Origin: Plotosus lineatus
Taxonomy: Eukaryota; Chordata; Actinopteri; Siluriformes; Plotosidae
Direction: 5' to 3'
Length of the DNA: 64,000 nucleotides
Assembly (NCBI GenBank): GCA_024760905.1
Contig: CM045735.1
Location: forward strand, 29,261,249 to 29,325,248
Shown here: positions 28,846-40,279 of the stretch, in pieces
Layout: each line of letters opens with the position of its first letter
Numbering within the stretch: position 1 is the first letter of the stretch
The notes under the pieces: generated by a model
Databases searched by the model: none
Told to the model about the DNA's origin: nothing
What the model saw: only the letters and a program-made list of their open reading frames with translations
Translations under genes and position numbers: made by a program

Positions 28846-31812
28846 GTAGGGGCGGGGCCCCCATGTGGCGGACGGTGATTACACACGTGGACCAACGCAG
28901 TCTAGGGGAAGGACATCCTTATAGAAAACCCTGGCCCTCCAAGTCTGGGGGTTGGGTAGAAGGCTAACTCCCTCCTCCTGTAAAAACAAGCCAGTTACAG
29001 AAACATTGGACAATACTAATCAAGAAGGCAGGGAGAAGCGGGGATCGCCGACAAATGATGACGAAGGGTGAAAGCCTTCGGGAAACCCAACGTCCAACAG
29101 GGTCCCTTGCAAGTCCCAAAACTAACCTCACCATTGGACACTGGATACCACCTAGACATACTCGGAATCAATGAAAGCAGATGGACAGGAGCAGGCAGGA
29201 CAACATTAGCGAAAGGACAAACGATAATCTACAGTGGAGATGATGAGTTGCATGAAGGAGGAGTTGCCATCATGATGAGCCAGCAAGCTGGAAAATCCTC
29301 ATGGAGTGGATGCCTATCAACAAGAGAATCATAACAGTTAGATTTTACACCAGATAACTGGGTTATCAAAGGCGGGCCATGTCTCTCACTGTCTATGGTG
29401 AGAGGCATGTAAAAGAACCATTGCTGACTTTCGTAAAGAGTAGGCTGCAAAGTCGTCAGCGTGTTTCTGTCCCTTGCTAAAAAGGGTTGTGACAGGAAGG
29501 GCATCCGACGTAAAAAAAACCTCTGCCAAATAAAACGTGCAAATCAGATGATTCGCTGTGGCGACTCCCGAGTAAAATGGAAAAAGCCGAAAGGAAGACA
29601 GACAGACAGAAGAGTCACCATCATTCAAGTCTATGGCCCCCCAAAATGAGAAGGAACAATTCTACCTGGGGCTTCAAGACGCAATGGATGGATGCAACAA
29701 AAATGACTTCATTATCATCATGGGGGACTTCAATGCTAAAGTTGGCAAAGATAACACTGGCTTCGAGAGAACAATGGAGCGCGCGGTCTAGGAACACAGA
29801 ATGACAATGAAGAGAGACTGTGTGAGTTTACTTGGATTCAAGAAAGGGAAAAGCAAAATCATGGAAACCAGCGATACCACTTGGAAGTTGATAGATGAGA
29901 GGAAAGGCATTAAGACCAAGATACTAGTAGATAGCGCCCGCTCAGAAAGGATTAGGAACAGGATGAAGGAAGAATACAGGGAGCAGGCCAGAGATGTGAA
30001 GAGGAGTGTAAGGGAGGACAAGAGAAGATGGATGGCAGAGAAAGCAAAGAGAGCACAGGCAGCAGATGAAAATGGTCAGCAGAAGGAATTGTACAACATA
30101 GTGAAGCAATTGACAGGACAAAGCACCAGACAGACTAAAGTGGTGAAGGACAAGAATGGAGAACTGATAAAGAACAAAGAGGCCAGGTTAGATAGATGGA
30201 AGGAGCATTTCTAAGAAGTGCTCAACAGAGATGCACTGCAGGAACCACCTCAGGAAGAGGAGAGAGAAGAAATTGATATATCTACAGAAGCCCCAACTTT
30301 ACAGGAAATCAAAACAGCACTGAAAGCCCTCAGCAATAGGAAAGCCCCAAGAGCAGCCAAATTACAACAGGGATGCTCAAAGCAGATATAGAGCAAACCA
30401 GCATGGAATTGAAAAGAATATTTGACCTGATTTGGGAAAAGGAAGCAGTTCCTATAGCTTGGACAAAAGGGCTCATTTACAAAATTCCAAAGAAAGGAAA
30501 CCTTCACGAATGCGGCAACTGGAGAGGTGTTACATTGTTGCTGCTGGCCAGCAAGGTAATCAGCAGATACTAGTCAACGGATTACAAGAAGATGTTGACT
30601 CATTACTTAGGAAAGAACAAGTGGGCTTCAGGAAAGGCTGTGGAGCAGATATTCATTATCAGAAATATTCTGGAACAAGTCAACGAGTGGAATGCTACCC
30701 TTTATGTCCACTTGGTTGATTTTGAGAAGGCCTTCAATTCCATACACAGAAATAGCCTGTGGGTCATTATGTGCCAGTATGGAATCCCCACAAAGCTGAT
30801 ACAGATTGTCAAGTCTCTTTATGAGGACTTACAGTGCTCAGTCATTGATGACAACAAAACAACACATTGGTTCCCAGTGATGACCGGAGTGAAACAGGGA
30901 TGCTGTATGTCATGATTCCTCTTCCTCCTCGTCATCGACTGGGTCATGCAAAAAACAACCCAAGGTCAAAGAACAGGGATCAGGTAGGACTTCACCACCT
31001 TGTTGGAGGACATCGATTTTGCAGACAATCTTGCTCTCTTGTCATCTGCTGTGAACCATCTACAACAGAAGACAGGCAAGCTGGAAGAAAATGCTGCTTA
31101 AGTTGGGCTGAAGATGAACAATAAAAAGTGCAAAGTCATGAAAGTCAACAGCAGGAGTGACGAAAAATTTAAGGTCAGCGATAGAGAAGTAGAGGAGGTG
31201 GGGAGTTTCATGTATCTAGGAGGATGGTGGAGGCAAAGCAGACATCAGAAAGAGAGTGGCCCTGGCCAACACCCAATTCAAACGACTCTTGAGAATCTGG
31301 CAAGCCAGAGACATCGGCAGAAGGACGACAACTTTACTCTTTAAGAGCCTAGTACTGTCAATACTACTGTACGGATGTGAGACCTGGAAGCTGACAAAAG
31401 GAAAGGAAAGAAAACTAGACACCTTCCAGAGCAAATGTCTCAGGAGGATCTTCAAGATCAGATGGCAACAGCACATCTCCAACCAGACAATTCTTAAGAT
31501 GGCAAGGGCAGAGAAGATCAGTCAGGAGGTGAAAAGACGGAGTTGGAACTGGATTGGCCATGTCTTGAGAAAGGACCCATGGGCTGACTGTACTGTGGCC
31601 CTAGAGTGGATACCAGAATGACGAAGGAAGAGAGGCCGCCCAAAAACAACTTGGTGAAGAATGGTTGAGATGGAGAGAACCATTGCTGGTTGGACCTCGT
31701 GGAACTCAGCACACCATGCAGCTGCAAAATAGGCCCCAATGGGGGACTGATGTCCAAGCTTTATGTGTCTTCTGGTACTGAGAAAATTAAGGTAAGGTAA
31801 GGTAAACGTACG
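28846..31812 (+). mobile_element. BovB/RTE-like LINE, degenerate, near full length
   Basis: GC-richer 5' leader (28846-29090), then endonuclease pieces LDTGYHLDILGINESRWTGA, RRVTIIQVYGPP, FIIIMGDFNAKVG, and RT pieces NLHECGNWRGVTLL, VHLVDFEKAFNSIHRNSLW, TGVKQGC, followed by VLSILLYGCETWKLTKGKER, KCLRRIFKIRWQQHISNQTI and SWNWIGHVLRKD. Family order endonuclease-RT-C-terminal domain fits the RTE clade. Numerous frameshifts and stops. It ends with a GGTAA repeat (31791-31806). A SINE interrupts the endonuclease at 29355-29606. TSD not certain. Confidence 0.75.
29355..29606 (+). mobile_element. SINE (family S1), 5'-truncated, in the BovB-like LINE
   Basis: Starts at AACTGGGTTATCAAAGGCGG and contains GGCATCCGACGTAAA and ATTCGCTGTGGCGACTCCCG..AAAAAGCCGAAAGGAAGACA. 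It splits the endonuclease between ARFYT- and RRVTIIQVYG-like segments; the head is absent. Confidence 0.85.
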
Positions 31813-31976
31813 TGATGGCCCGATCCTATAAGAGAAAATGATAACATTAAACCTAAATAAGTTGAAGGCACGTGCCATTGAAATGTCATTTTAGCTGTGA
31901 TGTATGTAGAGTACATGATGTAATTACAATACATTGTTGTACAAGACTGAATTTTTGACAGGTTCTAATTGATGGT

Positions 31977-34900
31977 TATGTATCTTCTTCTTCTTCTTCT
32001 TTTACTTTCGGCTGCTCCCTTCAGGGGTCGCCACAGCAAATCATCCGCCTCCACCTCACCCTGTCCTCCGCATCTTCTTTTCTGACTCCAACGACCTTCA
32101 TGTCTTCCTTCACCACATCCATAAATCTCTTCTTCGGTCTTCCTCGAGGCCTTCTGCCTGGTAGTTCCAACCTCAGCATCCTACTGCCAATATACTCACT
32201 ATCCCTCCTCTGTACATGTCCAAACCATCTCAATCTAGCCTCTCTGACTTTGTCTCCAAAACATCTTACGTGGGCTGTCCCTCTGATATACTCATTTCTG
32301 ATCCTATCCATCCTCGTTACTCCCAGGAGAACCTCAACATTTTCATCTCCGCTACCTCCAGCTCTGCCTCCTGCCTTTTCCTCAGCGCCACTGTTTCTAA
32401 GCCATACAACATCGCTGGCCTCACCACCATCTTGTACACTTTTCCCTTCATTCTTGCTGACACTCTCCTATCGCACATCACACCGGATACTTTTCTCCAA
32501 CCATTCCAGCCTGCCTGCACACGCTTCTTCACCTCTTTTCCACACTCTCCATTGCTCTGGATTGTTGAGCCTAAGTACTTAAAATCCTCCACCTTAGTTA
32601 TCTCTGCTCCCTGTAACATCACCGTTCCTCCTGGGTCCTTCTCATTCACACACATGTATTCTGATTTTCTGAGGCTAACCTTCATTCCTCTCCTTTCCAG
32701 GGCATACCTCCACCTCTCTAGATTTTCCTGCACTTGTTCTCTGCTCTCACTACAGATCACGATGTCATCTGCAAACATCATAGTCCATGGAGATTCTTGT
32801 CTCACCTCGTCTGTCAGCCTGTCCATCACCATAGCAAACAAGAAGGGGCTCAGAGCTGACCCTTGATGCAGTCCCACCTCCACCTTGAATTCGTCGGTCA
32901 CACCGACAGCACACCTCACCACTGTCTTACATCTCTCATACATGTCCTGCACCACTCTAACATACTTCTCTGCCACTCCAGACTTCCTCATGCAATACCA
33001 CAGTTCTTCTCTTGGCACCCTGTCATATGCTTTTTCCAGATCCACAAAGGCACAATGTAGCTCCCTCTGACCTTCTCTGTACTTCTCTATTAACATCCTC
33101 AAGGCAAACATTGCATCTGTGGTGCTCTTTCTTGGCATGAAACCAAACTGTTGTTCACAAATGCTCACCTCTGCCCTTAGTCTAGCTTCCACTATTCTTT
33201 CCCATAACTTCATCGTATGGCTCATCAACTTTATCCCTCTGTAGTTGCTGCAACTCTGCACGTCTCCCTTGTTCTTAAAAATGGGCACCAGCACACTTCT
33301 CCTCCACTCCTCTGGCATCTGCTCACTCTCTAGTACCTTGTTGAATGTTCTTGTCAGAAAATCTACTGCTACCTCTCCTAGACACTTCCATACCTCCACA
33401 GGTATATCATCAGGACCAACTGCCTTTCCATTCTTCATCCTCTTCAATGCCCTTCTCACTTCACCCTTACTGATCTTTGCTACATCCTGCTCCTCAATGG
33501 TTACCTCTTCTACTCTTTTTCTCTCTCATTTTCCTCATTCATCAGCTCTTCAAAGTACTCTTTCCATCTTCCCAGCACACTTCTGTCATTAGTCAATACA
33601 GTTCCTCTCTGTCCTTTATCAATCTAACTTGCTGCACGTCCTTCCCATCTCTATTTCTCTGCTGTGCCAACCTGTATAGATCATTTTCTCCCTCTTTACT
33701 ATCCAACCTATCATACAAGTCATCATACGCCCTCTGTTTGGCCTTAGCCACTGCTACTTTCGCCTTACGCTGTGTCTCCCTGTACTCCTGTTTACTCTCT
33801 TCGGTCCTCTCAATGTCCCACTTCTTCTTGGCTAACCTTTTCCTTTGTACACACTCCTGCACTTCCTCATTCCACCACCAAGTCTCCTTATCAACTTTCC
33901 TTCCAGAGGACACACCAAGTCCTCTCCTACCTGTGTCCCTGATCACATTTGCTGTGGTTGTCCAGTCATTTGGAAGCACTTCCTGGCCACCCAAAGCCTG
34001 TTTCAACTCCTCCTTGAAGACAACACGACACTCTTCCTTTTTCAGCTTCCACCACTTTGTCTTCTGCTCTGCCTTTGCCTTTTTCACCTTTCTCACCATC
34101 AGAGTCATCCTGCACACCACCATCCTATGCTGTTTGGCAACACTCTCACCCACGATGACTTTGCAGTCACTGACTTCCTTCAAATTACATCGCCTACACA
34201 AGATGTAGTCTACCTGTGTGCGCCTACCTCCGCTTTCATAAGTCACCCTATGCTCCTGTTTCTTCTCAAAGAAAGTATTCACCACAGCCATTTCCATCCT
34301 TTTTGCAAAATCTATCAACATCTGTCCTTCTGCGTTCCTGTCCTGGATACCAAACCTGCCCATCACTTCCTCGTCCCCTCTGTTGCCTGCCCCAACATGT
34401 CCATTGAAGTCTGCACCTATGACCACTCTTTCACCTCTGGGGGTACTCTGCATCACTTCATCTAAGTCACTCCAGAATCTCTCCTTCTCTTCTAGCTCAC
34501 ATCCTGCCTGTGGGGCATAAGCACTAACAACATTGAGCATTACACCTTCAATTTCTAACTTGAGATTCATCACTCTGTCTGACACTCTTTTCACTTTTAG
34601 AACATTCCTGACAAACTCCTCCTTCAAGATGACTCCTACTCCATTTCTCTTTCCATCCACACCGTGATAAAACAGCTTAAACCCTGCTCCTAAGCTTTTA
34701 GCTTTGCTACCTTTCCACCTGGTCTCCTGAACACACAGTATGTCCACCTTCCTCCTCTGCATCATGTCAGCCAGCTCTCTACCTTTTCTTTGCATAGTTC
34801 CAACATTCAAAGTCCCCACTCTCAGTCCTAGACTCATGCCTTTCCTCTTCTCTCTCTGCCTACGGACACGCCTCCCACCTCTCCTTCTTCGACGTCTTCG

Positions 34901-35141
34901 ACCAACAGTAGTCCAATTTCCATCAGCACCCTGTTGATTGACAGCACTGATGGCGGTCGTTGTTAACCCGGGCCTCGACCGATCCGGTATGGAGGTAATA
35001 CTTTTGATTTGCATAATCAATAATTGGCATTGGTTTTACGTCGGATGCCCTTCCTGACACAACCCTCTGCATTCCTCCGGGCTTGGAACCGGCATGAGGG
35101 GGAGAGACACTGGTTAGTGCCCCCCCACCTCATGGCTGCAT
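31977..35141 (-). mobile_element. Near-complete RTE-type LINE with 11-bp TSD
   Basis: Flanked by TAATTGATGGT at 31966-31976 and 35142-35152. On the minus strand: 5' UTR with GGTTGTGTCAGGAAGGGCAT then CCGACGTAAAACC (about 35030-35090), ORF from 35020 giving 475 residues (basic RRRRRRRGGRRVRRQREKRK leader, endonuclease [48 protein letters not shown]), RT 33459-32317 ([81 protein letters not shown]), and C-terminal [15 protein letters not shown] to MICCGDP. I see only about three frame breaks, near 33593, 33500 and 32315. The 3' tail is a TTC repeat (AAG on the coding strand). Confidence 0.93.
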
Positions 35142-35152
35142 TAATTGATGGT

Positions 35153-35365
35153 ATATATTATATAACAGGGTGGTACTCCCTTTTTTTATAAGGTGATGTG
35201 TTTACATAAGGCAATTTAGAGGTATAATAAAGTTTTTTAAATACAACTAGTGGTAAAACAAACAAAAAAATGACACCAAAAAAGTATAAACACTGTAAAC
35301 AATACAGGAGGTGTATGAGGGTAATGGACCAATTATTATTTGTTCTGGAGACCTGGAAAAGAGAG

Positions 35366-35436
<71 letters not shown>

Positions 35437-36632
35437 TTCAGTAGCCAGATGACTTGCGGCTACAATCCGTCGCTGAATCTGCTTGTGCTGATGTCCAGAT
35501 GCTCCTGCATTTTACGCCAGACAGTAAGAGCATGAAAAGACTGGCTGTGATTTGGACTCAGCCTAATTATTCTCGCCTAACTGAACCACCTGGTTCTGAT
35601 TTTCTAGAGCTGAAGCTGTAATAAATGTAAGGGTGTACGTGTGATATACCATATCACGAGCCTATTTTAGTCTATGAAAATGATTTGTTGTACTACCTCT
35701 GTTTGTAGGCACTGTATGAAAAAGGGTGAATGTTTGCTCATGTTTAAAATATCACCAATTTCCATGGGATGTACTTTTTTATGGTTGTAAATTCTTGCAA
35801 AAGTCTGGCCTAGTTTCTAAATTCTGGTCAATGTGGAAGGAATTATAGAAGGAAATGCATCTTTTATATGGCAATGTTCCTGTATTTTGTAGCAACTGGC
35901 TGTCTGGGTTCATCAGAGAGAAAAATAAGCAATGTGCTGACTTGGAAGAATTCCACATGCACCATGCAAATCCTTTCTCAGGTCTGGGACACTATTTGTA
36001 TTGCAAATACCTCTCTTCTGGATCCACATGCTACACTGATGGACGAGTTCTTCTTTGTAAGGATGTATATGGACCAAGCTCGGTAGCCAGTAAATCTTGT
36101 GCTCCCCTGATTATTTAGATTTCTTACCGTCATGACAACATTTGACAATCAAGTTCTCTTAGAATCAGTAATAAAAGGTTGAGAAACCCATCAGATAAAA
36201 TTAATTGAGTGCTACTTATTAACTACCAGCATAGCAAGTTCAGAAATATAACTACAAACTAACTAATAAGGCTAGCAGTGGCATTAAGGAAAAATCAAAT
36301 TAAAACTAATCAAATGTTTCATTTCAAATAAAATAAAATTCGGTGCTTGCAATCTACACATAATATACTTCCTATAACCAAGAAAAGGAACGGAGTGTTG
36401 GCCAGGTTTACGGTTGTTTCATCTGTATTAACAAGATGTTAAGCTGCTATGGTATACATTTCATACGGTGTATACATTGTCTGACTTGTATACAGGGCAA
36501 GGAGAGAATACAAGGTGGCTGTATGCCAATGGCATTCATTACACGTATTGTATCACAGTGAACTTTATGGAAGGGTCTTGAAATACAGTGCATATGGGAA
36601 TTCCAAGTGTAGTTTAAAAAATCTGTAACATT
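35153..36632. other. No gene recognised; contains an AG microsatellite
   Basis: An (AG)n tract at 35366-35432 is the only clear structure. Two overlapping short ORFs at 35855-36118 (72-87 codons) have no recognisable motif. The remainder is AT-rich. Confidence 0.5.
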
Positions 36633-36952
36633 AATTTCCTGTAACCGCTTAATCCTAATTAGGGTCACGGTCAGGTTGGCGCCCATCCCAGCCGACTCTG
36701 GGAGATATTAGAGTACACGCTGGACAGCTCGCAAAGCCATCGCACGATGGAAACACACTGATGGCCATGGAGCCTACTCTTGACGAAAGTCAGCAATGGT
36801 TCTTTTATAGCTTTACACCATAGACAGCGAGAGACATGGCTGGCCTTTGATAACCCAGTTAGCTGCATTGGGGGGACAGTGACAACCCGTTGATAGTAGG
36901 GCTTGAACCCCCAATGTTAGGATCAGTGATCCAGCACCTTTACCACCATATA
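36633..36952 (-). mobile_element. Chimeric SINE (family S2), full length with head
   Basis: The most complete S2 copy. Left tail TAACCGCTTAATCCTAATTA..CCATCCCAGCCGACTCTGGG, shared body GAAAGTCAGCAATGGTTC..GACAGCGAGAGACATGGCTG, then AGCTGCATTGGGGGGACAGT and the reversed head GCTTGAACCCCCAATGTTAG..GATCAGTGATCCAGC..TTTACCACCA, as in family S1. Confidence 0.8.
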
Positions 36953-38179
36953 TATATATATACACACACACACACATATATATATATTGCCACCGGATGC
37001 ACTCTGCATAAAAGCTCGTACAAAGAATATTCCTTGGAATCAAAATTTGCATGGTTGTGGAGATTTTTTTAAAAGGAATAAGATAAGATAAGATACAGCG
37101 ACTACACGGCCTTCAGAGAGGACCGGAGCACAGCGGCTAGCAACAAGAACCATGGCGGAAGAACGGCGGATTCTCGTTAAATAAACCTGGTGTACTGACT
37201 GACTGTAGATTATCTCTAAACCTCGCTCTGAGAAAGGAGAACATCTAACTTTGAAGTTGCGGCCATTTTGTTTACCCAGAGAACTGTTCATTTTTTTTCC
37301 AACAAAACAATCGGCATAGTGCGATAGTAATATAAATATAATTATAATATAATATAATATAATATAATTTAGTGCAATTTCATTTATTGCGGTTATCTAC
37401 TGATTTATTTGTTGTATTATTATTATTATTGTTGTTGTTATCATTTTATTTTTATTACTTTTGTTGTTATTATTGTATTGTTTGCTGGGTCTGTGAGGTC
37501 CTTTTAGATACAGAATTTCTATGTTTATTTTATAGCAGTTTGTGTGTTGTTGATTTGAGCCTTCTTTTCTGTTTGTAACTTGACTCCTTGAACAACTGCA
37601 CAAGAATTCCTACGTGTGTGAAAAAACTAGCTATTAAAAATTCTGAATCCTGAATCCAGCTTTTTCAAAATGTCCAGTTTTTCTTTATGGAGAAGGAGAT
37701 TTCAGTTTTATTGAAAAACAGTTGGTGATGCTTTGACTCTAAGCAGACAGGAGTCATTCGTTCATTCATTTGCCGAATCACTTAATCCAACTCGGGCTTC
37801 GATGATCGTTTACCCTTTCCACATCTAATCCGTCTGTGACTTTCAATTGATTTCCCATTTCACTCTACTCAGAGTCGTGACTGAAACTTAACAGAGAGCG
37901 AGCGAGAGAAAGAGAGAAGGAGGGGAGAGGGGTACAGACAGTACCTGCGAACAGAACAGCACAGCTCAGTTTTTACACCACATTCTCTCCGTCCTTCTCT
38001 CTCACATACACAGGAAATCCCTGAACATGGACAGATGGATAGACAACTTCTCTTTATTTTATGCTATCTCCTAGTTATTTTGCTTTTATAATAACAACAT
38101 AGGCTAAAGGCATTCTCAAAATTTATATATCTGCACATACATCATGATGTAATAAATTTTATATTATGATTCCAATTGG
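36953..38179. other. Intergenic, nothing firm
   Basis: TA/CA repeats at 36950-36987, an AT-rich TATAA repeat at 37330-37370, and a TTATTATTGTTG-rich stretch at 37412-37470 that creates a hydrophobic but meaningless ORF. 37085-37270 is less AT-rich (CATGGCGGAAGAACGGCGG) and could be part of an unrecognised element. Confidence 0.4.
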
Positions 38180-38660
38180 CCCTGCTATGGCCTGGCGAGC
38201 TGTCCAGGGTGTACTCTGCCCTCACCCGAAGTTGGCTGGGATGGGCGCCAGCCGCCCCCGCAACCCTAATTAGGATGAAGCGGTTACAGAAAAATGATGA
38301 TTGCATTTGTAACTGGCGTGGTAGCATGGTTACAAGTACACCTTCCTCACAGCAAGGTCCTGGGTTCGAATCCCTGACTCAGACATTTCTGTGAGGAGTT
38401 TGCATGTTTTCCCTTTGCTTGCTTGGAACTTTCCTCCAGATACTACGGTTTCTTTCCAGAGTCAAAGAAATGCACATTAAACTAACTGGGTGTTCAAAAG
38501 AGAGAGAGAGAGAGAGAGAGAGAGTGTGTGTGTGTGTGGCCCTGCGGTGGTTTGGCAAGCTGTTCAAGGAGTACCCTGCCTTTGCCTAGCCTTGTCTCAT
38601 CTGAGATAGGGTCCATGACCTTAGTAGGATTAAGCAGTTTGGTGAATGAATGAACGAATG
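38180..38660 (+). mobile_element. SINE tail and SINE copy (family S3)
   Basis: 38180-38296: CTATGGCCTGGCGAGCTGTC..GTTGGCTGGGATGGGCGCCA..CTAATTAGGATGAAGCGG. 38312-38660: head GGCGTGGTAGCATGGTTACA, GGTCCTGGGTTCGAATCCC, body TGCATGTTTTCCC, an AG/TG repeat at 38500-38540, tail GGCAAGCTGTTCAAGGAG to AATGAATGAACGAATG. Confidence 0.75.
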
Positions 38661-38926
38661 AATATTTCTGTATGTCCTCCCTTCACTATATTATTGACAG
38701 TATTATTTGAATGTCTAGGTGCATCCATACATGCTAGTCGACACTGATAATGTACACGCGTGCGCACACACACACATCTCACCGTCCTTGTTCGGAACAT
38801 CCATCGAAATTAATACAGGTCCTTGATATTACACCTGCACCAAACCTTAACCTTAATAAGCTTTAAAAAGCTTTAATAGTCATTTTTTTTATTATTGTGG
38901 GGGCATTTAGGCAACTAAAAACATGT

Positions 38927-38936
<10 letters not shown>

Positions 38937-38962
<26 letters not shown>

Positions 38963-38968
38963 ACAAGC

Positions 38969-39026
<58 letters not shown>

Positions 39027-39120
39027 TTGGACATCTGCTCTTCAAGCGTCAAAGGTTACTGCAGAAACAAGATCACAACCCATTCACAAGCCTACTTTAA
39101 ACTACTAAGCTTGTCAAATC

Positions 39121-39174
<54 letters not shown>

Positions 39175-39190
39175 ACACACACACACACAC
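38937..39190 (+). repeat. CA and AG microsatellite cluster
   Basis: (CA)n 38938-38964, (AG)n 38971-39023, then (CA)n 39126-39190 with few interruptions. Translations of this stretch are repeat artefacts. Confidence 0.92.
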
Positions 39191-39439
39191 ACTGGTGCGA
39201 CATTATTTTCAGCCAAATGGCTGAATGCGGTCCCTCTTACTTGCTCACACATTCACTCTGTCCTGTTCTCAACAAATGAACATTAAACCCTGAGGATCCA
39301 CACCGAGTGCCTTCTTCCACACAATCCATTGTTCCTTTCAAAAGCTTTTGAAGTGATAAAAAGCCGTGGCTGTAAAGGATAAACGGATTTAAATCTGTAA
39401 CCTAGGAAACACATTACAGAATAATTAAATGTCCGTGGT

Positions 39440-39730
39440 CCAGCAATGAGTTTTCGCTGTCGCTCTCTTTCTCTTTGTCTCGCATCAAAATGGAGGAATC
39501 TGGTGGAGAACATTTCTCCGACGCCGGCGCAAGGTACATCTCCTAATTTGTCACATTTTCCGGTAGCAACGGGAATCCTGCAGTGCTCCCATCTGCTATT
39601 GGCCGTGCACGTCACAACTGAGGAAATACTGCCATTTATGTACACAGGCACAAGATGCATTGAGGCTGCAGCGCGGCACATGACGGCCAATTACCGCTGC
39701 TACCACCCGGAGACCTGAGGGATAACAGGG
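39440..39730. other. GC-rich, non-repetitive block of unknown nature
   Basis: In contrast to its AT-rich and repetitive surroundings, this block is GC-richer with CpGs (CGACGCCGGCGCAAGG, GGCCGTGCACGTCACAACTG, GCAGCGCGGCACATGACGG). An ORF on each strand crosses it (90 and 135 codons) without a known motif. It could be a conserved non-coding element, a promoter or an exon. Confidence 0.3.
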
Positions 39731-39977
39731 ATTCATAGTGCCTTCATTTTCCGGACAGGGATATTTTCGCTCACATTAAGTCTGTGTGAATACTATGCGG
39801 TGAGATCATCACTAATTTATTGCATCACTACAGCACTGTTATCCCTGACACATTAAAAATGACATGACTTTGAAAAAGGAATGTGTCATTGTTTTAATTA
39901 AGAGGGAAACATTTTTAGGTAGCTTTACCAAAAATAAAAAATAAAAAATGTTTTCGCAGTAGCTTTTAAAGAAACTT

Positions 39978-40222
39978 TTTCCTGAACAGCTCCCCAGACC
40001 ATCTCTGGACCAACACACAACTGTTTGTACTCACACTGAAAGGAAATTTGGACCAGCCAGTTAGCCTAATGTGCATGACTTTGTGCTGTAGGAGAAACGT
40101 GGAGTATTCGAGAAAACTCACAGAAGGGAGAGCATGCAACTTCCACACAGAAATGCCCTTGCTAAACCCAAGACCTGAACTGAGGACCCTCTTGCTGCGA
40201 GGTGGACATGCTAAGCACTAGG
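39978..40222 (-). mobile_element. SINE relic (family S3)
   Basis: CCCCAGACCATCTCTGGACC, ACTGAAAGGAAATTTGGACC, AGCCTAATGTGCATGACTTT, then CTCTTGCTGCGAGGTGGACA at the head side. Confidence 0.65.
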
Positions 40223-40279
40223 GTGTGTCCAAAGACTATGTAAAAATTTAAATAGTTAACTATGCCTAATAGATTCTAT

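Noticed and set aside
31788..31812. GGTAA repeat as evidence that SINE family S4 is mobilised by the BovB-like LINE
   Set aside because: S4 ends in ACCCTACCTTAAC in its own sense, whereas the LINE ends in GGTAAGGTAA in its own sense; orientations do not match.
35364..35434. CRISPR-like or tandem gene array in the AG-rich tract
   Set aside because: Plain dinucleotide microsatellite with no spacers.
37372..37578. Membrane-protein-like hydrophobic ORF
   Set aside because: Leucine/phenylalanine/tyrosine run comes from a TTATTATTGTTG low-complexity stretch.
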